64,000 nt of DNA from Turnera subulata (GCA_028386065.3 JAKUCV010000858.1:107995-171994), one strand, 5' to 3'. Positions 48,797 to 61,690 are shown, counted from the first letter of the stretch. Made by a program: numbers and translations. Notes: generated from the letters alone by a model not told the origin.

Positions 48797-49747
48797 GATC
48801 ACCCCAAAACAAATATCTAGGCCCTCTCTTTGCTCTGAAAATTGGTTCACGGAACAAGTACTTGGGTCTCCTCTAGCACACATATTTGGTCATTCTCAGA
48901 ACCCAGCCCAAGAAGCGTACAACACCGCTCGTCTAGCCCAACAGTGGTTGATTTGCCGATGGAGCACTGTATAGTTTCCACAATTCGTGGCACACAGTGA
49001 GGTTTCAAAATAAATAAAAAATTTATTTGTCTTGGGTGATTTTTTTAGTTTTAAAATTTAGGATTTAGGGTTGGTAGAATTGAAATTTCAGAATTTCAAA
49101 ATTTAGGGACCATATTAATTAAAAAATATATCCATTAATAGACTAAGTTAACAATAAAATGCCAACGTGGACCAAAATTAACATTAAACCAAGCAACCTA
49201 GGTTCACATCGACATATTATAACAGCTGTTGTTGATGGAGGGACTACCTAATACCGAATAGAATCCAGGGTGTGATGATGAGAATCTGAGGTCATCATGA
49301 GAATCTGAGGTCCAGATCGTAAAACGTTGCAAAATAGGGGGTACATGTCAATCCGTAAAGTGAGGGCTCTGTACCGACACAAATTAAGCTTCAACCCAGC
49401 AAGTGTTTTTCTCCTGCAACCAAACCCTTTCAGTACGTACCCCATATGGATTTCTCTTCCTCTTTGAGCTAATTCACAGAAACGAAGGTTGCTAAAGCTG
49501 GGGGAAGGGGAAAGACTTCTATACACGAAGGAGGTAACTTAAGTCTGATTTTGCTCTTTTCTTCTTTCCAATATATGGTTTGCATACATTGCATGGTTAG
49601 TTGCTTAGTTACACGAGCATATATGCTTATGGTACGTGCAGGAAGCAGATCAGGCTAGCTAAGCTATTTATAGCAGTGTATTTGCATATTAAAGAACAGG
49701 TGTCTAATCTTCTCAACTGAAAAAAAAAAGAAATATAATTAGAAGAT
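48797..49747. other. Upstream region of OSC copy 2
   Basis: No gene is seen. The pyrimidine-rich and AT-rich sequence just before the ATG at 49748 would contain the former OSC promoter; no TATA box could be singled out with confidence. Confidence 0.4.
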
Positions 49748-52595
49748 ATGTGGAGACTGAAGATAGGAGAGGATAGTGGCATCGATAACCCTTACCTGTT
49801 CTCCACAAATAATTTTGTTGGGAGACAAATATGGCATTACGACCCAAATGCTACCCCAGAGGAGCTGGCGGAGGTTGAAGAGGCTCGCACAAATTTCACA
49901 GAGAACCGTAACAAGGTCAGATCCAATGGTGATCTGCTGTGGCAGCTCCAGGTACTTGCGTAATATATACATGTATATATATATATATGTACCTATATAT
50001 CTATATAGGTACATGTATCTACATATGTATATCTATATATATGTGTGTGCGCCCCACTTTCTTATAGATTAATGTGTAGCCCCCTGACAAAAAGAATAAT
50101 AATTAATAGCTGGCGTCTAGAACCTGATGTTTTTTTGTTATAATATTTTAATACTTTATATTTAATTATATAATATAATTTTAAAGATGATTTTCCTATA
50201 GATATATATAAACTTGACGGCCCTAATAAAAAATAATACTGGATCTGCACTACTTCTGTTGTGGATGTGGATGAAACAAGCAGATCCTTGGGGAAAAGAA
50301 GTTCAAGCAAGAAATACCAGCAGTGAAGATTGAGGAAGGGGAGGAAGTAACTTACGAGAAGGCAACATTAGCAATGAGTAGGACCGCTCATTTCTTTTCT
50401 GCTTTGCAGGCCAGCTGAAAATTCAGGCGTCCTCTTTTTTCTACCTCCCTTTGTAAGTACTACCTCTTTTTCGTTTCCATCGGGTATCAGGAGTCCCGAC
50501 CAATCCGGATCCAAGCCGGGTCGTGCACCTGGGAGAGTAAATTCTATATCAAATGCTCTAAAAAAGTCTGTGTCTACGGATTTAGACAACATATATAATA
50601 ATAAACCAACAAGAAACTTTGTAGTGGAATATATGTCTTCTGATCAGTGGTAAAAAAGTTACCATTGCCGGACGAAGCAAGCGAAGGAAAACACTCATAA
50701 AAAGAAAAATATTAACTATGAGTCGTACTGGTTTAGACAGAAGAGGCCCAGTCAGTAAATGCTTTATGTGCCTGGCATAAGCTATTAACTATATATTATA
50801 TATTAGTATAAAAAAAACTACATATTATATATATATCTTGAAAAGAAAACTGGGCAAAAAGGTTGATTACTAACCAATCTCGGTGGATCAATCTGGATGG
50901 AATGCAGGTGTTTACTTTTTACATTACTGGGCATCTTAACACCATGTTCCCTCCAGAGTACCGCAAAGAAATTATCCGATATATATACAACCATCAGGTA
51001 CCAAAGGATGGTGGCAAGTGGATTGGAATTTAATTTTTTTTTTTTTTTTGATACATACAAACTTAAGTGATCATATATACGTACGTACACATGAACTTGC
51101 AGAATGAAGATGGTGGGTGGGGTTTGCATGTAGAGGGTCACAGTTGTATGTTTTGTACAACTTTCAACTACATTTGTCTGCGTATATTGGACCATGATCC
51201 CCAAAACGAAGTCTGTGCCAGAGGAAGAAAGTGGATTCTTGACCGTGGTGGCATCACTTACATCCCTTCTTGGGGGAAAACATGGCTCTCTGTATGTTTT
51301 ATATAATTAACTTGCACCTTATTATTGATGTCAAGGCAAAAGAATATTGATATCCATTAATTGATTGATCTTCTATGATTTTTTTTTTTTTTTGATGTTA
51401 TTTGTATCTAGATACTTGGTCTATATGACTGGTCTGGATGTAACCCAATGCCCCCAGAGTTCTGGATTCTTCCCTCTCGCCTTCCTGTTCACCCAGGTTC
51501 GATCCTTTATTTAGTTAATTGGAAATTTTTAGTGCAACAAAAGCCTTGGTGGTGATATTTTTTTCTGAGTTGATTGATGTTTTGTTTTTTAACAATTATA
51601 CATGCTAACATATCTTTTCACCACCACTACTATACTGCAGCAAAAATGTGGTGTTACTGTCGTCTAGTTTATATGCCCATGTCATATTTATATGGTAAAA
51701 GATTTGTCGGCCCAATCACTCCCCTAATATTACAATTGCGAGAGGAACTTCACCTTCAGCCTTACCAGACCATTAATTGGAAGCAAACGCGCCATCTATG
51801 TGCAAAGGTAGTGACCTAAAATTATCTACCATAATGCACTTTAACAACAATGTACATTGCTAACCAAAACAAGTAATGAACCGGTTTAAACTTGTTATTG
51901 CAGGAAGATCTTTATTATCCTCATTCTTCTATTCAAAATTTCCTTTGGGATAGTCTTTACTTGATGTGTGAACCGCTTCTTACACGTTGGCCCTTAAACA
52001 AATTGGTCCGAGACAAGGCACTTGAAGTAACCATGAAGCATATTCATTATGAAGATGAAAGCAGTAGATACATTACTATCGGATGCGTGCAAAAAGTAAT
52101 GGTGTATTAACAATCACTATGAACAATGAAACCAAAGAATGGGAGTACCAAATTCTAATATTTTATTTGTAACAGGCAGTATGCATGCTTTCATGCTTGG
52201 TTGAAGATCCAGAGGGCATTGCTTTTAAGAAGCATCTGGCTAGAGTTCCAGATTACTTATGGGTTTCAGAAGATGGGATGAAAGTGCAGGTCACATTTTC
52301 TCCATATTCCATAAATATAGTACACATATGTAAAGCAAGGTCTAGTGCTCTTAATTAAATCTTGTGTCTGTTAATAAATTAGATTATATTGTTTAAGCAA
52401 AATCCCACAGCTTAACTACTAGGTTTAAACAAATTATAAGACCTTGAACTTACATAATACAGGCCTTATGGGCTATAAATTAATTTGTATTATATAGTCT
52501 ATGATAGGAAATTGAAATATTAATTTTTTAAAAAAAATTGAAGTATTTCAGAGAATCATTTTGGAGCTTTGAGGATTTTATCGTGTGCTAAAGGT

Positions 52596-52826
52596 TGTTA
52601 GTAAAGGATAATTCTCAGCAGATAATATCGAATGATAAGTCATCAGAAGATAAGCCTTAGCCTATAGATAAGCTCTGTTAGTAACTTGTGTATCACTTCA
52701 TCACTGACAACTCATGTAACCTAATGACTGTAAAGTTCTATGCCATGTATCCTAACTCTAGTATTTAATGAATATACAAGCTGCACATCATTTGTGCCTT
52801 TCAAAATCATTCTCTATATTCCTATA
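52596..52826 (+). repeat. 5' LTR of the copia element
   Basis: 231 bp. It differs from the 3' LTR at two sites (AATATCGAATG against AATATTGAATG, and ATACAAGCTGC against ATACAGGCTGC), both transitions, about 0.9% divergence. Confidence 0.97.
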
Positions 52827-52906
52827 TGGTAGCGGAGCCATCATTTGCCTAACCGCACCTATACACTCTTTGTTACACTCTTTGTTGCAGCCTCTCTTTC
52901 TTTTTC

Positions 52907-55900
52907 ATGGCCACTGATTCTCCTACAGCCTCCAGTGCCTCCTCTGGCTCTGGTGTCAATCCCGCATCTGTGCATGTTGCACCACCAGACTCAGTTCAGT
53001 CTCTTACCAACTCCCATAACTCAGTCTCCATCCAACTGTCCCATACCAATTATGTTTTTTGGAGGGCTCAAATGGAGCCCTATCTTGCTGGTCAAGGAGT
53101 TCTTGGCTATGTCACCGGGCATTTTCCTTGTCCGGCAGCCACTGTCACTGGTGCAGATGGTGTTGCCAAAACTAATCCGACTTATGCTCGCTGGATCCAA
53201 CAGGATCAAGCCATACTCAGCTGCATCAATTCCTCTCTCTCCGTAGAGGTGTTTCCTAATGTTGTTGGCAAATATACATCCAAAAGCTGCCTGGGATGCT
53301 TTGGAATCCTCTCTTGCCTCTCCAAATCAGGCTCGCCATATGGCTATCCATACAGCTCTCCAGCAGATTTCTCAAAATCCCAATGAACCGGTTCTTCAAT
53401 ACATGAATCGGGCCAAGCGATACTCTGATGAGCTCGCTGCGAGTAGACAGGCTCTCTCTCCTCTTGACTTTCAGATCAGTCTCATTCGTGGCTTGCAACC
53501 AGAACTCAAGACCTTTGCCACCACTGTTACTGCCCGACCGGAGCCCTTCACTTTCTCTGAATTACAGGGTGCCTTGCTGAGCTTTGAATTCCTTCATAAT
53601 GACCCGGTCAAGACACTGTCTCTTGACTCTTCTTCTCCCACTGAGACTGCCTCCAAGGATGTTTCAATCCCGGTGCCACCCTCTGCTAATGCCGCCACCC
53701 GTCAATCTTACACACCCAATGACAATCGTGGCCGTGGTGGGCGACGAGGATGTGGCCGTACCAATCGTGGTGGAGGCTCTTCCTGGTCCAACAATGACAA
53801 TCGCCCTAACAAGGGCCCGGATTCCGGGAGGCCATGGTGTCAGATATGCCATCGAGTGGGCCACAGGGCCAATACTTGTTATCAACGCTATAGTGCGCCT
53901 TCTACTCCTTCGAACACAGCCTACTCTATTCAACACTGGATTCCTGATACTGGAGCAAGCCATCATGTCACCCCTGATCAACATAGCATCCAGTCGTATT
54001 CTGAGTACACAGGTGGTGATGTTGTGCAAGTCGGTAACGGTCATGTTCTTCAGATAACGGGTGTTGGTAACTCTCTCCTTCCTTCCACCACTCGACCTTT
54101 ATTCCTTAATCATGTTTTACATGTACCAGCTATTACCAAATCACTGTTATCTGTCCAACAATTCTCTCGCGATAATGATGTGTTTTTTGAATTTCACCCA
54201 ACTTTCTTTCTTGTCAAGGACCGCACCACCAAGACTCCCCTCATTACAGGCACGAGTAGCAATGGTTTGTACCATTTTACCTCTCAACCTGCGGCATCCC
54301 CATCACTTGCACTCTCGGCTGTTCGGGTTGGAGTAGATACATGGCACAAGCGACTGGGACACCCACACTCTCAAGTTCAAAAATTTCTTTTTCAGCATTA
54401 TTCAATTCCTCTTGCACGAGGTTCCTTTCAACAAACCTGTCTTGCATGCCCTTTAGGGAAATCATCACGTTTACATTTAGCATCTAGTACCCATCGTTCC
54501 GTTAAGCCCTTGGATTTGGTTTTCAGTGATGATTTTAGCAAATTTATTTGGTTTTATCCCATTAAACGTAAATCTGATGTTTATCATGTTTTTTCTCTTT
54601 TTCGGGCACGAGTAGAGCGTCAGTTTAACTCCACAATCAAGAGTATACAAACTGACTGGGGAGGTGAGTATAGATCCTTGAGTAAATATTTCCAACAACT
54701 GGGTATACAGCACAGGGTCATGTGCCCACACACTCATGAACAAAATGGGTCCATTGAACGAAGACACAGACATATAGTTGAACTTGGACTGACTTTGCTT
54801 GCCACGGCACATCTTCCCCTAACATATTGGACACATGCCTTTGACACGGCAGTGTTTCTCATCAATAGACTCCCCACAAAGGTTTTACAAAATAAGTCCC
54901 CATATGAGATTATACACCATCACAAACCTGATTTCACGTTTCTACGTGTGTTTGGTTGCCTCTGTTATCCTCATCTTAGACCATATCTTACTCACAAGCT
55001 TTCTTTTCGATCAACCCCTTGTCTTTTTCTAGGATATAGCTCATCTCATCATGGCTATAAGTGTTTGGATCTCAATTCAAAATGGTTATACATAGCACGT
55101 CACGTACGTTTTTACGAGGATATTTTTCCATATCCAAAGTTCAGTCCACCTCCACAACAAACTCCTTCTCCCTCACAGTGGGTGTCTGTGCCTTTATCTG
55201 TCTTCTTCCCTGCAACAGAGATGCAACGTCAACGTCGGGGTCTGTCTTCTTCGCCCTCTTCTTCTCCATTAAACACCATTACTCCTTCATCCTCACACCA
55301 AGCCATACCCAACTCCTCATCTCCATCCTCGGTCCATGATACTCCTTTGCAAACCACACACACAGATATCTCTCCAAGACAGCTTTTCCCCGACCCTGAT
55401 GCCCACGCACAGAGTTCCTCCTCATCTCCTGATACTGCACTAAGCCCTCCTTCACCACCTCGCCGAATGTCCCTCCGCACAAACCCAAAACCGACTCAAC
55501 GCTATTCTCCCTCCAATTATCTTACCCAAAAATCTGGAGCACCAACAACTGAACCGACTTCGTACACTGACGCTTCCCGTTACAAAGAATGGCGTGATGC
55601 TATGCAGGATGAAATGAATGCCTTGCTCAGTAATAGGACTTGGACATTGGTACCATATGATTCTACAATGAATGTGGTTGGAAACAAATGGGTGTATCGC
55701 ATCAAACGCACAGCCTCTGGTGCAATTGAACGATACAAGGCGCGCTTGGTGGCCAAGGGATTCCACCAACGACATGGGATTGATTACCAAGAGATATTCA
55801 GCCCCGTAATTAAACCTGTTACAATTCGCATTGTGCTCAGCCATGCTCTCTCCCATAATTGGCAGGTACATCAACTTGATGTGAAGAATGCTTTTCTTCA

Positions 55901-57158
55901 CGGAACAATAGCTGAAGACGTGTATATGGCTCAACCACAGGGGTTTATTGCAGCAGACAAACCACATCATGTTTGTAAGCTTCAGCGCTCTCTTTATGGT
56001 TTGAAGCAGGCTCCTCGCGCCTGGTACAATCGCCTAAGTGATTATCTGGTGGCAAATGGATTTCATGCTTCTCGATCTGACACTTCATTATTCATATATA
56101 AACATGACTCAATTACTGCCTATGCTTTAGTCTATGTTGATGACATCCTCCTTACAGGCAGTAATGCATTATTTGTCACTCAGTTGAAGGCTCGCCTTGG
56201 CACAGAATTTTCCATACGGGACCTAGGTCGCCTAACTTATTTCCTGGGAGTAGAGGTCCAGTACACTGCAAAGGGTATGTTTCTCTCACAGCGCAAATAT
56301 ATCTTGGAATTTTTAAACACTGCAGGTATGCAGGAGTGCAAGGCATTGCAAACCCCTGCTTCTACTTCTGTGAAATTGCACCACAATCAAGGGAAGGCTT
56401 TCAATGACCCCACACTCTATCGAAAGATAGTAGGCTCATTGCAATATCTTGGTATAACAAGGCCTGATATTGCCTTTGCAGTAGGGAAAGTAAGTCAGTA
56501 TATGCATCAACCAACAGATGAGCATTTTATAGCTGTCAAGCGTGTGCTACGCTACCTTCAGCATACCCTATCTCACGGTCTTCTTCTCCAACCGAGCACC
56601 ACATCCACTGTTTTAGTTTATACTGATGCCGATCGGGGAGGAAATATTGATGACAGGAAATCCACGGCTGGTTATCTCGTGTTTTTAGGAGCAAACCTCA
56701 TCTCATGGGCATCTCGTAAGCAACGTACAGTTGCCCGGTCATCCACTGAGGCGGAGTACAAAGCACTTGCTGATGGGAGTGCTGAGTTGATTTGGGTACA
56801 GTCTTTGCTCCGGGAGCTAGGGATACACACCTCAATACCGGTACTATGGTGTGACAATATTGGAGCCACTTATCTCAGCCAAAACCCGGTTCAACATACT
56901 AGAACAAAACATGTGGATTTGGATTATCACTTTGTCCGTGACAGAGTGAATAAGAAGCAGCTACAGGTTCGTTTTCTAAACAGTGAGAGTCAACTGGCGG
57001 ACATACTCACCAAACCGCTGCCTTCGAGACGCTTTGCACAACTTCGGTCCAAGCTGAACCTCTGCATACTTCCCGGTTCAGCTTGCGGGGGAATGTTAGT
57101 AAAGGATAATTCTCAGCAGATAATATTGAATGATAAGTCATCAGAAGATAAGCCTTAG
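52907..57158 (+). pseudogene. Copia gag-pol polyprotein, one frameshift and an integrase deletion
   Basis: Gag starts at ATG 52907 (MATDSPTASSASSG) and has the LSHTNYVFWRAQMEPYL domain. At the A-run 53281-53284 the frame shifts by one base; the rest is open to TAG at 57158, just inside the 3' LTR. Domains in the long frame: CCHC zinc knuckle (CQICHRVGHRANTC, about 53838-53879), protease DTGA (53946), the integrase HHCC and core (IQTDWGGEY, NGSIERRHR), reverse transcriptase with YVDD (56133-56144), and RNase H ending in LADILTKPL. Between PLDLVFSD and DFSKFIWFY the integrase core lacks roughly 20-25 residues found in relatives, in frame, next to the first catalytic Asp. RNase H reads ADRGG where ADWGG is usual. 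Replication would need proteins supplied by another copy. Confidence 0.93.
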
Positions 57159-57324
57159 CCTATAGATAAGCTCTGTTAGTAACTTGTGTATCACTTCATC
57201 ACTGACAACTCATGTAACCTAATGACTGTAAAGTTCTATGCCATGTATCCTAACTCTAGTATTTAATGAATATACAGGCTGCACATCATTTGTGCCTTTC
57301 AAAATCATTCTCTATATTCCTATA
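57094..57324 (+). repeat. 3' LTR of the copia element
   Basis: 231 bp, same ends as the 5' LTR, followed by the AAGGT duplication. Confidence 0.97.
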
Positions 57325-59812
57325 AAGGTGCCTCATTCTAGATAGGGTGAGAACAAATAACACTTAATGATATTGATATCATGCCAAAAATCTGCCATCT
57401 TGAGTATAGTGATTTGGTCTCAAAATGCACCAATTTTGTCTCATATTCTATTTACTTTCCCTGATAGCGTCTCACTTAAAAATGCCATATTGAATACAGT
57501 CGTTTGGTAGTCAAATGTGGGATGTTCTTTTCGGCTTTCAAGCATTATTTACTTGTGATCTTGGAGACGAATTCAAATGTACATTGGTCAAAGCATATGA
57601 CTATATCAAGAAATCACAGGTATTAAATTTGTAAATGCTGCCAGCATCTAGTTAAAGCTATGATGATATAGATGCAATAACTGATGATATGCTTGTCTTC
57701 ACATTTACAAGGTTATGAATAATCCTCCGGGTGATTTTAAGGGTATGTATCGACATATTTCTAAAGGGTCATGGACATTTTCTGATCAAGATCATGGCTG
57801 GCAACTCTCAGATTGTACTGCAGAAGCTTTAAAGGTACATATATATAGTAATAAATAGCCAAACAATTTTGAAGAAATCGAGATTACGACGGTGAAATAT
57901 ATAATTTAGTAACTAAAACAGTTTAAACTGTGCAGTGCAGTCTTTACGCTAATAATATGTTAGCTTCAGAGCTCATTGGTGAGAAAATGGACCCTCAAAT
58001 GGTATATGAGGCTGTCAACATTATAATTTCACTCCAGGTGAGCATTTTGGATTAAGAAATGCAGTTGAGATAGATTTTCCTTTTCTTTTTCTTTTTACGT
58101 TTATAATTTTATCAAATATTTTGTTTCTCTTATGTATTGTAGGTACTACTATTAGAGTTTTATTAATTATGTGTCTCATGTAGGGTCCAAGAGGTGGTCT
58201 ACCAGGATGGGAGCCAATAAGGGGAAAAGTGTGGTTAGAGGTATTATATTTTGTTTTTCCTCTTTTACACTAATCTATAAGAAATTTATGTGTGCCACAA
58301 TTCTTATCAATTTCTTAATCTTGTGTTCAAATTCTTTGCCTTCAGAAACTCAACCCCATGGAATTTCTTGAGGATATTGTCATTGAGCATGAGTATGAAT
58401 TATAACTTTGTTCAATTAATTTTTCTATTTTTCTATGGATATTTCTTGGTTCTGACTTCTTATTATGATTGCAGCTATGTTGAGTGTACATCATCATGTA
58501 TACATGGATTAGTGACATTTACAAAAAAATTTCCTGGACATAGAAAGGAAGAAATTGAAAATTTTATAGCACAGGGAGTGAAGTATATCGAAAATATTCA
58601 ATTACCTGATGGATCATGGTATGTTAGTTCTTTCACAAAATTCATATTCTACCCTCTAGTACAAATCTAGTTTTATTTAGCATCGGAAAAACAAAATCTA
58701 GTTTTATTTCTAGCTTGGAAATCAGAAAAGAAGAAAAAATAGAATGAAAAGGAAAGGTTGATGAATGGATTTGCAATGCCACATAGGTATGGGAATTGGG
58801 GGATATGCTTCATCTATGGCACATGGTTTGCACTTGTGGGTCTAGCAGCTGCTGGGAAAACTTACACCAATAATTCAGCAATACGCAGAGGTGTTGATTT
58901 TCTACTCAGGATACAAAATGAAGATGGTGGATGGGGGGAGAGCTACCTTTCTTGCCCAAAAAAGGTGAGTTAATTATAATCAACTTGAATACTTGATGAA
59001 TTTAATCCTAGACAATTCTTATTGTTTGTGTGTGTTTTTTATTGTTCTTCTCTTACATGTTTCACAAATTGGTAGTCTCATACATAAATGGCAACGTCCT
59101 TCTGTGTAATCATAGTATGCTCTCATCAATTGGAGATGATACGTACTATATATATCGAGTTCATATCGAAGTTAGATAAATTCAACTTTCAGTTAATCAA
59201 TAATGATTAATCTTATTTTTTTTATAATGATTAATCTTAAGATATAAATAGGTGAGACAATTTTTCTTTGAAGTGATGCTTGTACAAGCTCAAAATCGTG
59301 TGTATTGTTGTATTTCATGATTTAGATATATACGCCACTAGGAGGAGGCCGATCAAATTATGTGCATACTGCATGGGCTCTGATGAGTCTAATTGTCGCC
59401 GGACAGGTACGTACTATTTAATTAATTAATAAATCTTTGTATTAGTTACTGATTAACCATTAACTATGGATTAATATATATATATATATATGGTATGCAT
59501 ATAGACATTTATATATATGCTCTAATTTTGATGATATATGGTTTTTTTATTATTATTTTTGGGTAGGCTGGGAGGGATCCTACTCCTCTTCACCGTGCTG
59601 CTAGGTTATTGATCAATTCTCAAGGGGAGGACGGTTCTTATCCTCAACAGGTATATCATATACGGAATCTTTATACATCACCAGTTACATTTCTTTTTTC
59701 CCCCCTTTTACTAATTTTTTTGACGAGTCCCCCTTTTACTAATAACTCTTGCTTAACCATTGGTTACATCTCTCACACTGCTACAGGAAATTATGGGAGC
59801 TTTCAAGATGAA

Positions 59813-61040
59813 CTAGTGCAACTCCCCGTGTTACACACGGGTTTGAGCCGCGGTTGAATTAGGCCGTGTTACACACGGGTTTTCTAAGAGCCTATACTAT
59901 TCCGATTAATTTCTGATGTTAATAATTATTTATTAATTTATGAATTATTTGATATCTTGAAAAATTATGGCACCAGTTAATCCAAGTTCTAATAGTTATT
60001 AACGGTGACCACGTCAATTTTGCATTGTATATAATATTATTCAGGAGATTTTACTCATATATTATGTGTAAGATTTTTGGAAAATTTTTATTTGCCGAGG
60101 TTAGATAAAATTTAATATTTTTTCTACTTGCCACATATTGATATGATTATTATTGTAGTAGGATAAATATTCTATAGACAATTTTTAATTCTGATTCATT
60201 GTGTTCAACTTCTATCATAAAAATTTCATATGCACGGTTTTTTATTCAATATGATAAATGAATTATCTAAACAAAATTGCGATAATTCTCCTAAAATTGT
60301 GTATAATTACACCTTTATATAAATAATTTTATATCAATAAATTTTCTTCATTTTTTTAAAAGCAATGATATATTTTCTAAAATTTATATTATCTTAAATT
60401 TCGTTTCTTAAGCCTTTTTCTGTGTATAAATTTTATATATTTTAATCAATCAGTTTTTCAAAAATTTTTTATGAGTAATGATATGCTTTTCTAATATTTA
60501 TGTTGTTTTATATTTTTTGAAGTTTTTTTTTTTATTTTTTTATGTGTAAATTCTCTATATTTTAAGATAACATAATATTTTTCTCAAGATTTTAGAAATT
60601 CTTTATATGCCGAAGTTAGATAAAATTAAACTTTATTTTTACTTTCCACCTATTGATATGATTATTATTTTATAATGATAAATATTCTATAGAAAATATT
60701 TTATATCTAATTTGAGACATTCAATTTTTATCATAAAATTTCATATGGATTTTTTTTATTCAATATGATAAATGAATTCTAAAAAAAATAATAATTCTCT
60801 TACAATTGTGAATTCTCAAAAAAATTTACAATAATTCTCTTATAATTGTGTGTAATTATACCTTTTTATAAATAATTTTATATCAATTAATTTTCTTTAT
60901 TTTTTATGGGCAATGGCATGCTTTTCTAAAATTTTTAGATTGTTACCGTATGTGTGTCTTAAACACATTTGAAAATAATACCTAACTAAGTATTTCACAC
61001 GCACCATTTTGAATTTTTTTTAAGTTATTGAAAAGATGTC
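59813..61040 (-). mobile_element. Helitron 3' end inserted in OSC last exon (minus orientation)
   Basis: On the minus strand an AT-rich tail leads to the hairpin CCCGTGTGTAACACGGG (59825-59841), then GAGTTGCA and CTAG (59813-59816), followed by host T of OSC exon 18. Insertion between A and T and the CTRR end are Helitron hallmarks. The AT-rich body (59880-61040) contains long direct repeats. The 5' end was not found; the right coordinate only marks where AT-rich Helitron-like DNA stops, and the element may extend over the eIF3f fragment and beyond the window. Confidence 0.8.
60091..60945. repeat. Direct repeat of about 340 bp within the Helitron tail
   Basis: 60091-60400 and 60600-60945 share, in the same order, GCCGARGTTAGATAAAATT, ATTGATATGATTATTATT, AATATGATAAATGAATT and TAATTTTATATCAATWAATTTT. 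They are AT-rich and diverged. This is typical of Helitron subterminal DNA; no coding region. Confidence 0.75.
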
Positions 61041-61690
61041 TAACTTTGGTTTTTCTAACTTTAATCTGATTTTTTTTTCTCTACACTGCACATCAATAAA
61101 TCGGCATCGTGATGTATAGTTGACCAAAGGGTGGGTTGACCGCGCCTAGGCCGAAAACGGTGTCGTTTTGCACCCGGCCGGTTTTGCCCTAGCCCTTTCG
61201 TTTTCTTTTTTCCTCTTTTACTCCTTCCCTCTTTTATTCTTTTCTGTTTTTCGCCGCATCCGCACTCTCTTTCTCTCTCGCTTCTTCTCGCCGCCACCAG
61301 GCTTCATCTTCTTCTTTCCCTCCTCGTGTCGCTGCCATCCATCTGTGTCCCATCTCAGCCACCGCTGCCAAGAATGAAAGGAGGCGCGGGGCTTGGTTCG
61401 AGTTCTGGGCGCGATCTAGAAGGAGGAGCCGTTGCCCGGTAAGCCGCACCGTCCCTCTCTCGGATGTTCTTCACTATTTATCGTCTTATTAACTGTTAGG
61501 TTAGTTTGGACATCGATTACCACCATAACATGTTGTCTCACCAAAAAGTGAATCCAAAGGAAGTGATTGTTGGATGTTAAAGCTATCCTTTAGCTACTTT
61601 ACTTTTCTTTCCTAATTAGAAGCCTTTAGTTACCCGTTTAGTGATGAGATACTTGCAAGTTCATGGGTTTTGTGATTTTCGATTTTGTAG
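61041..61690. other. Unidentified GC-richer segment upstream of the eIF3f fragment
   Basis: This block resembles a plant 5' UTR: ACGGTGTCGTTTTG near 61159, pyrimidine-rich DNA at 61200-61330, and an ATG at 61374 with a short frame ending at a GT donor (61439). The phase happens to fit eIF3f exon A, but the encoded peptide (MKGGAGLGSSSG...) is unlike the eIF3f N-terminus. It may be the first exon of another gene fragment. Confidence 0.3.

Larger units (their letters stand above)
52596..57324 (+). mobile_element. Ty1/copia retrotransposon in OSC intron 8, TSD AAGGT
   Basis: AAGGT flanks the element (52591-52595 and 57325-57329). Both LTRs are 231 bp (TGTTAG...CCTATA, ending TA rather than CA). 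The PBS TGGTAGCGGAGC (52827-52838) directly follows the 5' LTR and the PPT (GCTTGCGGGGGAA, 57081-57093) directly precedes the 3' LTR. Domain order gag, protease, integrase, RT, RNase H is that of Ty1/copia. It is inserted in the same direction as the host gene. Confidence 0.97.
49748..59812 (+). pseudogene. Oxidosqualene cyclase (beta-amyrin-synthase-like), copy 2, inactivated
   Basis: Exons, all with GT-AG borders and compatible phase: 49748-49951, 50284-50452, 50908-50997, 51103-51291, 51412-51496, 51641-51807, 51904-52095, 52176-52289, 57500-57619, 57712-57834, 57936-58037, 58184-58240, 58346-58392, 58475-58618, 58787-58964, 59326-59406, 59567-59650 and 59787 onward. The start MWRLKIGEDSG and length (about 721 codons to exon 17) fit the roughly 760-residue family, which converts 2,3-oxidosqualene to triterpenes at the ER. 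MWCYCR (51646-51663), with Trp as in beta-amyrin synthases (Leu in lupeol synthases), and the catalytic DCTAE (57811-57825) are intact, as are QW-type repeats (NEDGGWG twice). Exon 2 has lost 17 bp after ALQAS, giving an immediate TGA. Exon 18 is cut after 26 nt by a Helitron. A copia element lies in intron 8. Confidence 0.93.

Noticed and set aside
55229..55970. Minus-strand frames of 83 and 172 codons in the copia element
   Set aside because: They are antisense shadows of the gag-pol frame, with no domain of their own.
61374..61438. A first exon (MKGGAGLG...) spliced in phase to the eIF3f fragment
   Set aside because: The encoded peptide is unlike the eIF3f N-terminus, the MPN-domain start is absent, and a matching phase has a one-in-three chance.
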